A stretch of 64,000 bases of DNA from Akkermansiaceae bacterium (GTDB lineage: Bacteria > Verrucomicrobiota > Verrucomicrobiia > Verrucomicrobiales > Akkermansiaceae), in contig CP059069.1 in the NCBI GenBank assembly GCA_017798145.1, positions 2,775,226 through 2,839,225 of the forward strand, given 5' to 3'. The translations under genes were made by a program, and so were the position numbers. Below are positions 7,848-17,156 of this stretch, one piece after another (within the stretch, counting starts at the first letter, position 1; every line of letters starts with the position of its first letter). The notes below the pieces were generated by a model that worked only from the letters and a program-made list of their open reading frames with translations, made no database searches and was not told the DNA's origin.

Positions 7848-10561
7848 CTCCGGCTTCCATCAGAAAAGGCTTCGCCCTGCCGATGACGATCATCGCCGTC
7901 GCAGGCCTGACCCTGCTCCTCATCGGACTCCTCACCGTCCTCACCCTCGAGCGCAAGACCGCCCGCTCCTACTCGGACTCCGCACGCGCCGAGCTCGCCT
8001 TGGAGAGCGGCCTCGCCATCGCGCTGGGCAAGCTCGGGGAAATCGCCCGGCGCGACGATTCCCTCGTCTTCCGCCTCGACGATCCCGCCACCCCCACCGT
8101 GCCTTCCACAGAGCGCCCCCTCGGCTACCGCGAGCAGTTCTTCACCTACGGCGCCACCTTCGGGAAAGACCTCGGCAACCCGAGCCGCTTCTCATGGACC
8201 GCCGTGCCGCTTTTCAGCGGATCGGATCCATCCACGATCAGCCCGCCGGTCCCGGGCGACACAGCCTCACCCCCCTCCACTCCCTCCCTCCTTGCGGGTC
8301 TCGCCGACTACTCCGGCGAAGCCATCCAGATCGGCCGCCTCAATCAGCACGACCAGAGCATACCCCGAGCGAAGTGGGTGGACGTCCCCTCCACGGACCC
8401 CAAGGGCTACACCATGCGCTATTCCTATTGGATCGAGGATCTCTCCGGGCGCATCGACGGAACAAAGGCCGGCGCGGAGCCTCGCACCCTCGGGAAAACA
8501 ACCGCCGAGCTGCCCCTTTTCAGCTTTTTCGGGGAAACGCCAGGCCCGCAGCAGGACACGCTCGTCTCCAGGCGCTCCGACCTGCGCACCCCCGCTTCGG
8601 TGCGCCAACTCCTCGGCATGGAGCCATCCAAGCTCATCGAGCCCTACATCGACTACAGCCACTCCCCGGCCGCCGTCCCGGCCGCGAAACTGGTGCCCGC
8701 AGGCTTCGGTTACAAGGACGCGGGGCAGCCCGCCAGGGATATCAACGAATTCGTCAGCGACTCCAACATTGCGGGCCTTGCCGACTACATCGCGGAAAAC
8801 CTCCCGGATTTCGATGACCGCAAGGGTGCCTTCCGCCAGGACCATGACTACGTCAAAACCCTCGCCGCATCCATCATCGACTACGCGGACACCGACTCCA
8901 ACCCCACCGCGGGCACCGGCTACCGGGGCATCGATTCCTTCCCCTTCGTCAACAAGATCTACGACCGCTACGAATGGCTCAACCCCAGCCCGACGGCAAC
9001 CAACGTCCAGATCCGCATGGACACCTACGTGGAGTTCTGGAACCCCTCCAACAAACCGGCCAACGGCCAGGCGAGGTTCCAGATCATCAACCCCGTAAAG
9101 GCGAAGATCTCCACCCTGGGAGACCTCCCCTTCAGCCCCGCAAACCCCATCTACACGATCGGCGCCCTCAGCATCGCACCGAACCAGCACCGCGTCGTCA
9201 ACATCGGCGGACGCGTCTACACCTTCCCCAAGGGCGCCTTCAGCACCGCGACCGTGGAGCTCACCTCCAGCACGGAAACCAACGGCATCAGCGATGCGAA
9301 CTACTCCCTGCTGTGGCGCGATTCCTCCGCTGTCCCCTTCCAGGAAATCGACACCGCATTCGGCGGCAGCCAGCGCCAGTTCAACACCCTCACCACCAGC
9401 TCCACCAAAAAGTGGAAAGGCGCGGGCTCGCCCAACCTCAACACCGACGCCTCCCAATACGGCGATCCCCGCGCTTCCATGTACATCGCGGAATTCCACT
9501 ACTCCAACACCTACACCACCAACGCCGCATGGGGCGGAAGGGTCTTGAAAACCACCGGCCCGTCCGGCGCGAGGGACGGCTTCGTCAGCAGATGGAATGA
9601 CCGCGGCAGCAACACCTCTCCGGGCGTCGCGGCAGGCAACGAGAGCTTCACCCCCGGCCCCACGGGGATTCTCAACGCCTCCGGAACACTCACCAGGCCA
9701 TACCCCGCCGCCCAGCCGGACCGCGCACCCGCCGTCATCTCAAACTCCGGCCGCTACGAATCCATCGGGGAACTCGGAAATATCTTCGATCCCGCCCAGT
9801 GGGCCAACGCCGCCCTGCCCTCCAGCACGCCGGACCGCATTTCCGGAGGCGGCATCACCCTGGCGATCGGCCGCCCCGAATACCATGCCTTCGACCAGGA
9901 AGGCCGCCGCGCCGCCCAGCTCCTCGATCTATTCTCCGCACAGCCCACCCTGCCCGGCACCCCGGCACGGCCCATCAACATCAACACCGCCTCCCCGGAG
10001 GTGCTCCGCAGCCTGATGGCGGGGATCACGCTCGGCGATGACCCGCTGCTCAACGGAACCCTCCCGCCCAAGGCCGCGAAAACCGGCGACCTCTTCGCAC
10101 GGTATGTCTCCGCCCACAGGAACATCTCCCCCCTCCGCGGGCCATCGGATCTCAACCTGCTCCGCCCCCTCAAGGAACTCGCCCCCGCCGCCCAGGTGCA
10201 GCGCAACCACAGCTCGCCTTCGGACGACACCTACTTCGGCTCCCACAACATCTACCCGGCCGCATCCCGCCCGGCGGATGCCGCCCCCGACCCCGGCAAA
10301 GGCGGCTCCACCACGGAATCCCCCGTCTGGTCGGACGCAGGACGCGAGGAACTGCTACGCAAGACGCTCGATCTCGTCTCCTTCACCTCCAAGTCCTTCC
10401 GCATCGTCGCCGCCGGCGAGGTGCGCAGCGCCAGCGGCGAACTCCTGGGCCGCAAGAACCGGGAATACCACTACACCATCGAGCCCGAGCGGGACGCCAA
10501 CGGGCTTGTTGTCGCCGGTGGCAAGCTTACCATCACCAAACACTATGAAAGGGATCTCTAG
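7844..10561 (+). CDS. Verru_Chthon cassette protein A (GspK-like)
   Basis: A 905-residue protein and the largest of the cassette. The N-terminus is prepilin-like (RKGFALPMTIIAVAGLTLLL) but lacks the conserved Glu at +5, as GspK-type pseudopilins do. After the helix comes ARSYSDSARAELALESGLAI, like the start of GspK/PilX-type domains. Near residue 710 the segment ARPININTASPEVLRSLM matches the NINTA helix-hairpin-helix of GspK. Long insertions between these parts account for the length, about three times GspK. It overlaps protein C by 4 bases and its own end overlaps the next gene by 17 bases. It is probably the tip component of a pseudopilus-like structure; that role is inferred. Confidence 0.85.
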   Translation: MTPASIRKGFALPMTIIAVAGLTLLLIGLLTVLTLERKTARSYSDSARAELALESGLAIALGKLGEIARRDDSLVFRLDDPATPTVPSTERPLGYREQFFTYGATFGKDLGNPSRFSWTAVPLFSGSDPSTISPPVPGDTASPPSTPSLLAGLADYSGEAIQIGRLNQHDQSIPRAKWVDVPSTDPKGYTMRYSYWIEDLSGRIDGTKAGAEPRTLGKTTAELPLFSFFGETPGPQQDTLVSRRSDLRTPASVRQLLGMEPSKLIEPYIDYSHSPAAVPAAKLVPAGFGYKDAGQPARDINEFVSDSNIAGLADYIAENLPDFDDRKGAFRQDHDYVKTLAASIIDYADTDSNPTAGTGYRGIDSFPFVNKIYDRYEWLNPSPTATNVQIRMDTYVEFWNPSNKPANGQARFQIINPVKAKISTLGDLPFSPANPIYTIGALSIAPNQHRVVNIGGRVYTFPKGAFSTATVELTSSTETNGISDANYSLLWRDSSAVPFQEIDTAFGGSQRQFNTLTTSSTKKWKGAGSPNLNTDASQYGDPRASMYIAEFHYSNTYTTNAAWGGRVLKTTGPSGARDGFVSRWNDRGSNTSPGVAAGNESFTPGPTGILNASGTLTRPYPAAQPDRAPAVISNSGRYESIGELGNIFDPAQWANAALPSSTPDRISGGGITLAIGRPEYHAFDQEGRRAAQLLDLFSAQPTLPGTPARPININTASPEVLRSLMAGITLGDDPLLNGTLPPKAAKTGDLFARYVSAHRNISPLRGPSDLNLLRPLKELAPAAQVQRNHSSPSDDTYFGSHNIYPAASRPADAAPDPGKGGSTTESPVWSDAGREELLRKTLDLVSFTSKSFRIVAAGEVRSASGELLGRKNREYHYTIEPERDANGLVVAGGKLTITKHYERDL

Positions 10562-11210
10562 GAAAATCCTCTGTGCCCTCGCCATCCTCTCGGCACCTGC
10601 CGCAGCCCAGGAGGAGGAGCAGGAATTCGGAACGCTCAACATACTCAGCCTTGTCGCGGGGGACACCCCTTGCGAGGTAAAGCTCTCCGGGCAAGCCGTC
10701 ATGCCGGACGGCCTCAAGGCAGGCAACACCACCGGCTGGTTCTTCATCCCCGCCGGCAAGCACGAGATGCGCATCGGGCACCCGGAATTCAGGGACGCCT
10801 CCGGCACCATCGAGGTGGCCAAGGGCAGCACCCAGGTCGTCGTCGTTTTCCTGATGCCCTCCAAGCGGATCAAGGTCGATGGCACGCCCTACCCGCCCGA
10901 TCTCCGTATCCGCCGCTACCCCGCTTTCGAAACCCCGAAGGGCTTCGCACTCAAGGCCGCCTCCATGCTTGAGGAACCCGCCCGATACTCCATCGGCGGG
11001 AAAACCTTCTCCTTCGAGAAGGCCGACGCCATCGACATCCCGAATTGGAACGGAAACGGCTTCAAGGTCAGCCAGGGGGAGAAAACCCTCGCAAGCATCT
11101 CGAACCGCGAAGACCGCGGCTCCTACTACGTGTTTTTCGCAGGCAACCCGGACGGCACCCACCTCGCGGGTATCGTCCATGCCAATCCCATCGCAATCCC
11201 AAAGCCCTGA
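10545..11210 (+). CDS. Small secreted protein downstream of the cassette, type 1
   Basis: A 221-residue protein of no family I recognise with confidence. It has a signal peptide (MKGISRKILCALAILSAPAA, cleavage near AAAQ) and then an all-beta-looking domain. The stretches FGTLNILSLVAGD and TGWFFIPAGKHEMRI are patterned like the next gene product, so the two look like diverged paralogues. The ATG lies 17 bases inside cassette protein A, implying translational coupling and a shared function with the cassette. The arrangement faintly recalls DUF4397-type secreted domains but I would not assign it. It is probably located in the periplasm or outer surface. Confidence 0.65.
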   Translation: MKGISRKILCALAILSAPAAAQEEEQEFGTLNILSLVAGDTPCEVKLSGQAVMPDGLKAGNTTGWFFIPAGKHEMRIGHPEFRDASGTIEVAKGSTQVVVVFLMPSKRIKVDGTPYPPDLRIRRYPAFETPKGFALKAASMLEEPARYSIGGKTFSFEKADAIDIPNWNGNGFKVSQGEKTLASISNREDRGSYYVFFAGNPDGTHLAGIVHANPIAIPKP

Positions 11211-11215
11211 GAAAA

Positions 11216-11785
11216 ATGAAAACACCGCTCGCACTCGCAGCCCTGCTTGCCGCTCCCTGCCTCCTCGCCGGCCCCTTCAATGTGGCGAACCTCTCGATGG
11301 GGGACATCTGCAAATTCACGGTCGCATCCGATGGGGTCACCCAGGATTTCATCCTCTCCTTCGGCCAGACCAGCGGGACCTTCTTCCTGCCCGAAAAGAA
11401 GGCCAGCCTCAGTGTCGATTCCCAGGGCAAGCCTTCGGTCGATATCCCCGCCGCCGCGCATCCGAGGCTGGCGATCCTGCACAAGGTCGACGACAAGCTT
11501 GAGTTCCGCATCATCGAGTCCAAGCCCTCCCCGGACAAATGGACCTTCCGTATCCTCAACCTTGGCAGCGAGGCCATCACCATCGGGCATGGCAAGGATT
11601 CCCATGAAATCCCCGCCGGCGCGGAAACCAGCCCGGCGATCAAGGGTAGGAACGACATCCGCTTCACCACCCCGGATGGCACCGCACACGCCATCCCGGC
11701 CAAGGAGACCGAACCCACATCCGTCCTCGCCGTCCTCATCCGATCCGAGGAGGGATGGCATGTAAGCTTTGTAATGGACCGTTGA
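11216..11785 (+). CDS. Small secreted protein downstream of the cassette, type 2
   Basis: A 189-residue protein starting 5 bp after its neighbour, with a clear signal peptide (MKTPLALAALLAAPCLLAGP). The mature part contains FNVANLSMGDICKFTV and SGTFFLPEKKASLSV, whose spacing of N-L-S-x-G-D-x-C and G-x-FF-x-P parallels the preceding gene product (N-I-L-S-x-x-A-G-D-x-x-C and G-W-FF-I-P). I infer paralogy; no enzymatic motif is visible. Its place at the end of the coupled D-B-C-A run suggests that it serves the same envelope structure or is one of its cargoes. Confidence 0.65.
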   Translation: MKTPLALAALLAAPCLLAGPFNVANLSMGDICKFTVASDGVTQDFILSFGQTSGTFFLPEKKASLSVDSQGKPSVDIPAAAHPRLAILHKVDDKLEFRIIESKPSPDKWTFRILNLGSEAITIGHGKDSHEIPAGAETSPAIKGRNDIRFTTPDGTAHAIPAKETEPTSVLAVLIRSEEGWHVSFVMDR

Positions 11786-11833
11786 AAAGCCTTCCATACC
11801 ACCCAACCAGAATCCCCCAAAATACACAACACC

Positions 11834-14800
11834 ATGAACACCACCAGATCCCGGGCCTCCATCGGTTATTTCCGCAAGGCCGCCGCCTCCGCATTCCTGC
11901 TCGCCTCCCTCGCACTGCCCCATGCCGCACAGGCTCAGACGGCCCATTTCATGTCCACCGGGGATTTTTCGGAAAACTTCGATGACATCGCGGACACCGC
12001 CGCCTGGCCGAACGGCTTTCTCTCCACCGAGCCGTGGGCATCTGTCGCAACCGACACCACCGGCACGGTCCCTTCCGCGACGCGCATCACCACAAGCACC
12101 GCCACCTTCAGCACCGGGTCTTCCGGCGGGGTCCAGCGCGGCACCCAGAACATCCAGCTGCTCTCCACCGGCGGGAATCCGGGCAACACCACCTCGGCCG
12201 CCATCGACCTGTTGCTGGATTTCACCAACCGCAATGCCGGAACCCTGTCTTTCGATGCGGCTACAGTCTTCAACGGCACGGGCAACCGCGAGGGCGAGAT
12301 CAAGGCCTACTACACCACCGATGGAATCGCATGGACGGAGATCACCGGTGGCGGGCTGCCTTACACCGCAACCAACAATCTTACGGGAAGCGCCGCCGTC
12401 AGCGTCCAGCTGCCCGCGGCCCTGGACGGCGCCGCGTCCGCGAGGTTCCGGTTCTACTACTACAACAAGGCCAGCGTCGGGACGGTCTCGGGAAGCCGCC
12501 CGAAAATCTCCATCGACAACCTCACCGTAACATCCACAGCGGCAGGCCCGGACACCACCAAGCCCACGCTCGCCGGACGCCTTCCCGCACCGGACGAGCC
12601 CGCGGCACCCATCGACACCCAACTCACCATCACCTTTTCCGAGCCGGTCGTGGCAGGTGCCGGGAACGTGACGCTTTACGCAGCCTCCGCCCCGTCCACA
12701 CCCTTGCAGGTTTTCGCCGCGTCGAGCGGCTTGTCCGAGGGCGCATCCGTCTCCTTCACACCCTCCGCCGCGCTTGCCTACGAGACCTCCTATTTCGTCA
12801 CCGTGGATGCCACGGCCTTCGCCGATGCAGCCGGAAACACCTTCGACGGGATCAGCTCCCCCAGCGGCTGGGCTTTCACCACCGCACCGGAGCCCGCACC
12901 CGTCCCTCCGCTCATCGTCAGCGTCACTCCCGGCTTCAATGCCGTGGATGTCCCCCTCGGGGATGTCTCCCTGGAAATCGAATATGACGTCGCGTTGCTG
13001 CGCGGCTCCGGCACCTTCAACGTGTTCGACATCGACGATTTCGATTTCCCGCCGACTCCCGTCGCAACCTACGATGTCAGCGATCCCGCCCAGGTCGCCA
13101 TCACCGGCAGCTCCGTGTCTTTTGTGACCCCCTTCACCGGTGCGGCAGGAAAAACCTATTACATCGAGGCACCCGCCGGGCTTTTCCTTTCCGTCGCCGG
13201 CAATGTGGAATCCAAGGCGTTCGGATTCGGAACCGGTGACGTTTACTGGCAATTCCAGATGGAGACCCCGGACGTAACCCCGCCGGCCATCGTCTCGACC
13301 AGCCCGCAGAACGGCCAGGGAGCCGCTTCCACAAGCGTTCTCAGGGTGACCTACAACGAGATCGTCACCCTCGGCGCCGGGCCATGGACGGTCACGGTGT
13401 TCGATGTGACCGCAGGGCAAAACCTCGCCGTGTTCACGGAAACGGACACCGCCAGCGTATCCGCCGCCGGCACCCAGCTGAGCATCACGCTGCCGCAGGC
13501 GCTTGAGTTCTTCAACCAATACAGGGTCACTCTTACGGAGGGGATCGTCAGGGACGCGGCGGGGAACATCTCCCCCGAGGTCGCGGGGGCGGCATGGGAG
13601 TTTACCACCGGCGCACCCTTCGCGGCCGGGCAGGTGGTCATTAGCCAGGTATATGGCGGAGGCGGCAACGCATCGGCCCAGTTCACCAACGACTTCATCG
13701 AGCTCTACAACACCACCGCAAATCCGATCTCCCTGAGCGGCTGGTCCGTCCAGTATGCCTCGGCGACCGGAACCACATGGTCGGCCAGCAACCTGGAAGG
13801 CGTGATCCAGTCGGGCGGCTATTTCCTCGTCCAGCTGGCTGCTGGCCTGAACAATACCCTCCCACCATCGGAACCGCTCCCCATCCCGGACTCCACGGGG
13901 ACTCTCGCCTTGTCCGGCACCAACGGCAAAGTCGCGCTCTCGAATTCCATCACTCCGCTCTCCGGATCGAACCCTGCGAGCGACCCTGCGGTGAGCGATC
14001 TGGTGGGTTATGGGACAGCCAACGGCTTCGAGGGAACCGCCGCCGCCTCCGGACTTAGCAACACCACGGCGGCGATCCGCAAGGTGGCGGGCAGCCAGGA
14101 CACAAACGACAATGCGGCGGACTTCACCACCGGCCCGCCTGCCCCGAGAAACAGCTCCTCACCCCCGTTCATACCCGGTGCGGACGGCAGCGGCAGCGCC
14201 TTGGCCTCGAACGCAACGGCCGGCTCCGCACTCCTTGGCTCCGGGATTTTCCCTTCCATGGCATCCGGCCAAACCCTGAAAATCGATCTCAGCGGCACCT
14301 TCCCCGGGGCGACGCTGACGGATGTGGAAATCGACATCCCGTCCGGATTCGGCGTTCCTAACAGCGGGAACCTAACCTTGTCCGGGCCCGCGGCCGGCAG
14401 TGGCTCGGCGACCGCAAACGGCCAGACCATCTCGGTCAGCGGGGTCGTCATCACGCAGGCAAACCCGCTCTCCATTGCCATCGGCGGCCTCAGCGTCCCG
14501 GATATCTCCATGGATCCCAATGACGCGGGGACACGCAGCTTCACGATCCGCACCGCATCGGGCGGTGGGACACTCACGGCGATTGTGGCCTCGCCATCGG
14601 TGCGGGTCGCCATGCCCGTCGCGGATATCGCAACGCTGCGTGCGGTCACGCTTCCCACCCCCAAGGCCTACCTCATCGGCACCGAGGCCATCGTCACCTA
14701 CGTGGAGTCCGGCAATTTCCGCAACCAGCACTACATCCAGGACGCAACCGCGGGCATACTCATCGATGACCAGCCGGTGAGGCTGGGCGCATCCTACCTT

Positions 14801-15556
14801 GCGGGCAACGGCCTCAGCAACCTTGTCGGCGGGCTGACCTCATTCGGCGGCATACTCCAGTTCACCCCGGTCGCGGCGACTGCCAGTGTGACCTCGACGG
14901 GCAACGCCCCGGCGCCAGCCGTGGTCTCGCTCGCCGATTTCATGGCCAGCCCGGACACCTACCAGTCACAGCTCGTGCGGGTGAACGGAATCACTTTCCA
15001 GGATGCCACGGGAGCATTCGCCAACAACGGCACACGGGTGCTTGTGCAAGGCGCTGACACCGGAAATTTCAGGACTTTCTTCAATGCCGAATACACCGGA
15101 ACGGCACCCCCCGCCGGCACCTTCGACATGATCGCCATCGCGCGCAGGACCACCGACGGTTCCGCAGGATCGCTTTCCCCCCGCCAGCTCGCCGATTTCA
15201 TCACCGGCTCGCCCCCGGCGCCGGATTACCAGGACTTCGCGGACAATTTCGCCGGCGGGCCAGGCCCCTTGCTGGACTTCGACAACGACGGGGTTCCCAA
15301 CGGACTCGAATATCTCTTCGGGGTCTCCTCCGGCGGCTTCACGCCCACCCCGCAGATCGCCAACGGAGAGATCTCATGGCCCATCGATCCGACCCGCACG
15401 GATGTCGGGTTCATCGTCGAGACCTCATCGGATCTTGTAAACTGGGATCCAGTTCTCATCGGAGATCTTGACCTTTCTGATCCAAACACCGTCAGGTATG
15501 TCGTTCCCAGCGGCACAGATCCGTTCTTCGTCCGGATAGGCGCTACGTTTCCCTAG
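11834..15556 (+). CDS. Large exported protein with Ig-like, lamin-tail and OB-like domains
   Basis: A 1240-residue secreted protein. Signal peptide at 1-35 (ending AAQAQ). Around 40-235 lies a beta-sandwich-like region. Three SbsA-type Ig-like (Big_5) domains follow, recognised by repeated TITFSEPV, VTYNEIV and WAFTT-like edges (about 240-350, 360-475, 485-595). About 600-735 is a lamin-tail domain (VISQVYGGGG, NDFIELYN, ISLSGWSVQY). A later region with AYLIGTEAIVTYVESG and NQHYIQDATAGILI resembles the DUF5689/OB-type domains attached to extracellular nucleases. The C-terminus has LLDFDNDGVPNGLEYLFG, the calcium-binding tail motif common in verrucomicrobial exported proteins. No nuclease catalytic domain is present. 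Probably surface-bound or released. Confidence 0.8.
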   Translation: MNTTRSRASIGYFRKAAASAFLLASLALPHAAQAQTAHFMSTGDFSENFDDIADTAAWPNGFLSTEPWASVATDTTGTVPSATRITTSTATFSTGSSGGVQRGTQNIQLLSTGGNPGNTTSAAIDLLLDFTNRNAGTLSFDAATVFNGTGNREGEIKAYYTTDGIAWTEITGGGLPYTATNNLTGSAAVSVQLPAALDGAASARFRFYYYNKASVGTVSGSRPKISIDNLTVTSTAAGPDTTKPTLAGRLPAPDEPAAPIDTQLTITFSEPVVAGAGNVTLYAASAPSTPLQVFAASSGLSEGASVSFTPSAALAYETSYFVTVDATAFADAAGNTFDGISSPSGWAFTTAPEPAPVPPLIVSVTPGFNAVDVPLGDVSLEIEYDVALLRGSGTFNVFDIDDFDFPPTPVATYDVSDPAQVAITGSSVSFVTPFTGAAGKTYYIEAPAGLFLSVAGNVESKAFGFGTGDVYWQFQMETPDVTPPAIVSTSPQNGQGAASTSVLRVTYNEIVTLGAGPWTVTVFDVTAGQNLAVFTETDTASVSAAGTQLSITLPQALEFFNQYRVTLTEGIVRDAAGNISPEVAGAAWEFTTGAPFAAGQVVISQVYGGGGNASAQFTNDFIELYNTTANPISLSGWSVQYASATGTTWSASNLEGVIQSGGYFLVQLAAGLNNTLPPSEPLPIPDSTGTLALSGTNGKVALSNSITPLSGSNPASDPAVSDLVGYGTANGFEGTAAASGLSNTTAAIRKVAGSQDTNDNAADFTTGPPAPRNSSSPPFIPGADGSGSALASNATAGSALLGSGIFPSMASGQTLKIDLSGTFPGATLTDVEIDIPSGFGVPNSGNLTLSGPAAGSGSATANGQTISVSGVVITQANPLSIAIGGLSVPDISMDPNDAGTRSFTIRTASGGGTLTAIVASPSVRVAMPVADIATLRAVTLPTPKAYLIGTEAIVTYVESGNFRNQHYIQDATAGILIDDQPVRLGASYLAGNGLSNLVGGLTSFGGILQFTPVAATASVTSTGNAPAPAVVSLADFMASPDTYQSQLVRVNGITFQDATGAFANNGTRVLVQGADTGNFRTFFNAEYTGTAPPAGTFDMIAIARRTTDGSAGSLSPRQLADFITGSPPAPDYQDFADNFAGGPGPLLDFDNDGVPNGLEYLFGVSSGGFTPTPQIANGEISWPIDPTRTDVGFIVETSSDLVNWDPVLIGDLDLSDPNTVRYVVPSGTDPFFVRIGATFP

Positions 15557-15765
15557 TTATCTTCGTTAGGATCGTTCGGAAAATCAGGCCGGATTTTCCA
15601 GTTCGGTCCTGACGTCTTTCTTCGGAGCGAAACGAGGGCCAAGGTGCTGCGGATGCTTACTTTCTTCTTGGGGTGGTGGTCCGCAACCGTATTCGGCAGT
15701 GATGGCCGGTTCACCCAAATTCAGGTTCACGTAAAAAGCGTCCGATTCCCGTGATTCGTCATTGA

Positions 15766-16170
15766 ATGGACTCGATGAGCAGGAAGAAACAAAACGCGCA
15801 GCACCCGTCAGAGGCCTCCATCCCCTTCGGATCCCTGGATGCACTCGGCGATCTGCCCGCCGGCTGGCAGGAACCGGCTCCCTCCATTCCTGTGAAAACC
15901 TCCAAACGGAGACACATAAACACCAATCGGGGCAGGGTGGACATCATCCGCTCAGGAGCCCATCGCGGCGGCAAAGGCGTCACCATCGCCAAAAAATTCA
16001 ACGGCATCTGCCTTGCCGGGAAACAGAGCCTCGCGAAGAAAATCCAGAAAGCCTGCGGCGTAGGCGGCACCGTGAAAAACGGCGACATCGAGATCCAGGG
16101 CGTCAAGAGAGATGAGGTGAAGCGCATCCTAACCGAAGCCGGACTCAAGCCGGTCTTCTCCGGCGGATGA
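15766..16170 (+). CDS. SUI1/eIF1-like translation factor (YciH family)
   Basis: A 134-residue protein (126 or so if the ATG at 15775 is used). The C-terminal half, about residues 48-134, is a SUI1 domain: GKGVTIAKKFNGI, GKQSLAKKIQKACGVGGTVK and the IEIQGVKRDEVKRILTEAG tail. Bacterial YciH homologues bind the small ribosomal subunit and are thought to affect start-site fidelity or stress translation, but are not essential. The first 45 residues are a variable extension. It is surrounded by 150-200 bp of non-coding DNA on each side and appears to be a single-gene unit. Confidence 0.85.
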   Translation: MDSMSRKKQNAQHPSEASIPFGSLDALGDLPAGWQEPAPSIPVKTSKRRHINTNRGRVDIIRSGAHRGGKGVTIAKKFNGICLAGKQSLAKKIQKACGVGGTVKNGDIEIQGVKRDEVKRILTEAGLKPVFSGG

Positions 16171-16378
16171 ATCCGGAACGGGCTTCCATGAGTGGCTGCG
16201 AAATGCAGGGCATGACAATGATTTTCATGCTCCTGCAGGCATTCAGGATCTTGATCCCGTGATCTCAGATACAAGGTTATGTGCCTGAACGCCAGCCCAT
16301 GCCAACCTGGGAAATCCGGCAATACTTCGGCGCGCCGATCCGCTCACACTTCGACGTCTTCACAACGGGTCGGGGGAG

Positions 16379-16612
16379 ATGATGACAAGTGAGGAAGGGG
16401 ACGGGCGTTACCTGGGAAAAGTCGTGGCGACCATGTATGGCGGGCTGCCCGGAGGACGGGACATCTACCTCGCGATCGGCGAGACCGCGAAGCGGAGCCA
16501 GATCATCAAGTTCGGCGATTCGGAGTGCCTCAAACCGAGCGAAACCGAGCTGGATCTGCTGCTCCTCAAAGAGCTTGGGATCGAGGTGGAATCGCCGGGT
16601 GGGGAAACGTGA
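16379..16612 (+). CDS. Small hypothetical protein
   Basis: A 77-residue open frame (MMTSEEGDGRYLGKVVATMY...). No family recognised. The composition is protein-like (acidic N-terminus, GGRDIYLAIGE strand, LLLLKELGIEVE helix) and codon choice resembles nearby genes, but an antisense frame over the same bases is equally open. A 28-codon frame starting at 16299 ends with an ATGA overlap on this ATG, so a leader peptide or a frame-shifted longer gene is possible. Treat as tentative. Confidence 0.35.
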   Translation: MMTSEEGDGRYLGKVVATMYGGLPGGRDIYLAIGETAKRSQIIKFGDSECLKPSETELDLLLLKELGIEVESPGGET

Positions 16613-16663
16613 AGGTTCGCTTTCAAAAATCAACCGCGAGGATGCGGAGCGGCTCACCGGACT

Positions 16664-16927
16664 TTACGGTCCGAAAGCCTGCTGGCCTTCGGCTTTCACA
16701 ATCATAGCCAGCAGTTCGTCCTTGAGCATGAGACGGGTCTTTTTCTTTTCGGTAAGGACCGAGTCTTCCGGGGTCTCGATGTTCTCCTCCATGCGCACGA
16801 TTTCCTTGTCGATGGCTTCGTGCTCGCCCATCAGGCGCTGGAAGTGGGCATTCTCCTGTTTCAGCTGGTGGATGGTTTCGCTGTGCTCGGGAAATTCGGC
16901 TGCTAGAGAGTGGTGTTCGATGGATAT
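16664..16927 (-). CDS. DUF465/YdcH family protein without a canonical start codon
   Basis: Reading the minus strand gives an 87-residue protein of the YdcH (DUF465) family: IEHHSLAAEFPEHSETIHQL, KQENAHFQRLMGEHEAIDKE, IVRMEENIETPED, then KKKTRLMLKDELLAM. This matches the family along its whole length as a helical hairpin. The family normally begins MxxEHH. Here the in-frame codons ahead of EHH are ATT GAA TCC ATA TCC ATC, with a TAG further up; there is no ATG, GTG or TTG. The coordinates given assume initiation at ATA (16927); ATT at 16936 is the alternative. Either a rare start is used or the start codon has been lost. Family function is poorly known. Confidence 0.7.
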   Translation of the reverse strand: MSIEHHSLAAEFPEHSETIHQLKQENAHFQRLMGEHEAIDKEIVRMEENIETPEDSVLTEKKKTRLMLKDELLAMIVKAEGQQAFGP

Positions 16928-17156
16928 GGATTCAATGAAACCCTAACCCGGATCTCCAGTCGATGGGGAAAATGCCAAATCGACCGGAGGCGGCTCCGGC
17001 AGAAGGGGGATCGCCTTCCCTCAGCTCTTCCGGAAGTGGAAAACACCGCCCTGACCAAGCACGCGCCGGACAAATGGTTCCTGCGTGCCGTAAACCTCGG
17101 CTTGGAACCCGCATCTACCCGACCCCGAAAGACCGGAACTTGCCGTGGGAAACGAT

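Noticed and set aside
11126..13519. Open frame of 797 codons antisense to the secreted protein genes
   Set aside because: Gly/Asp-rich shadow without domain features; the forward genes have signal peptides and domains.
15584..15765. Minus-strand frame reading AFYVNLNLGEPAITAEYGCG
   Set aside because: It looks faintly protein-like and could be a gene end fragment, but it has no start and no recognised family.
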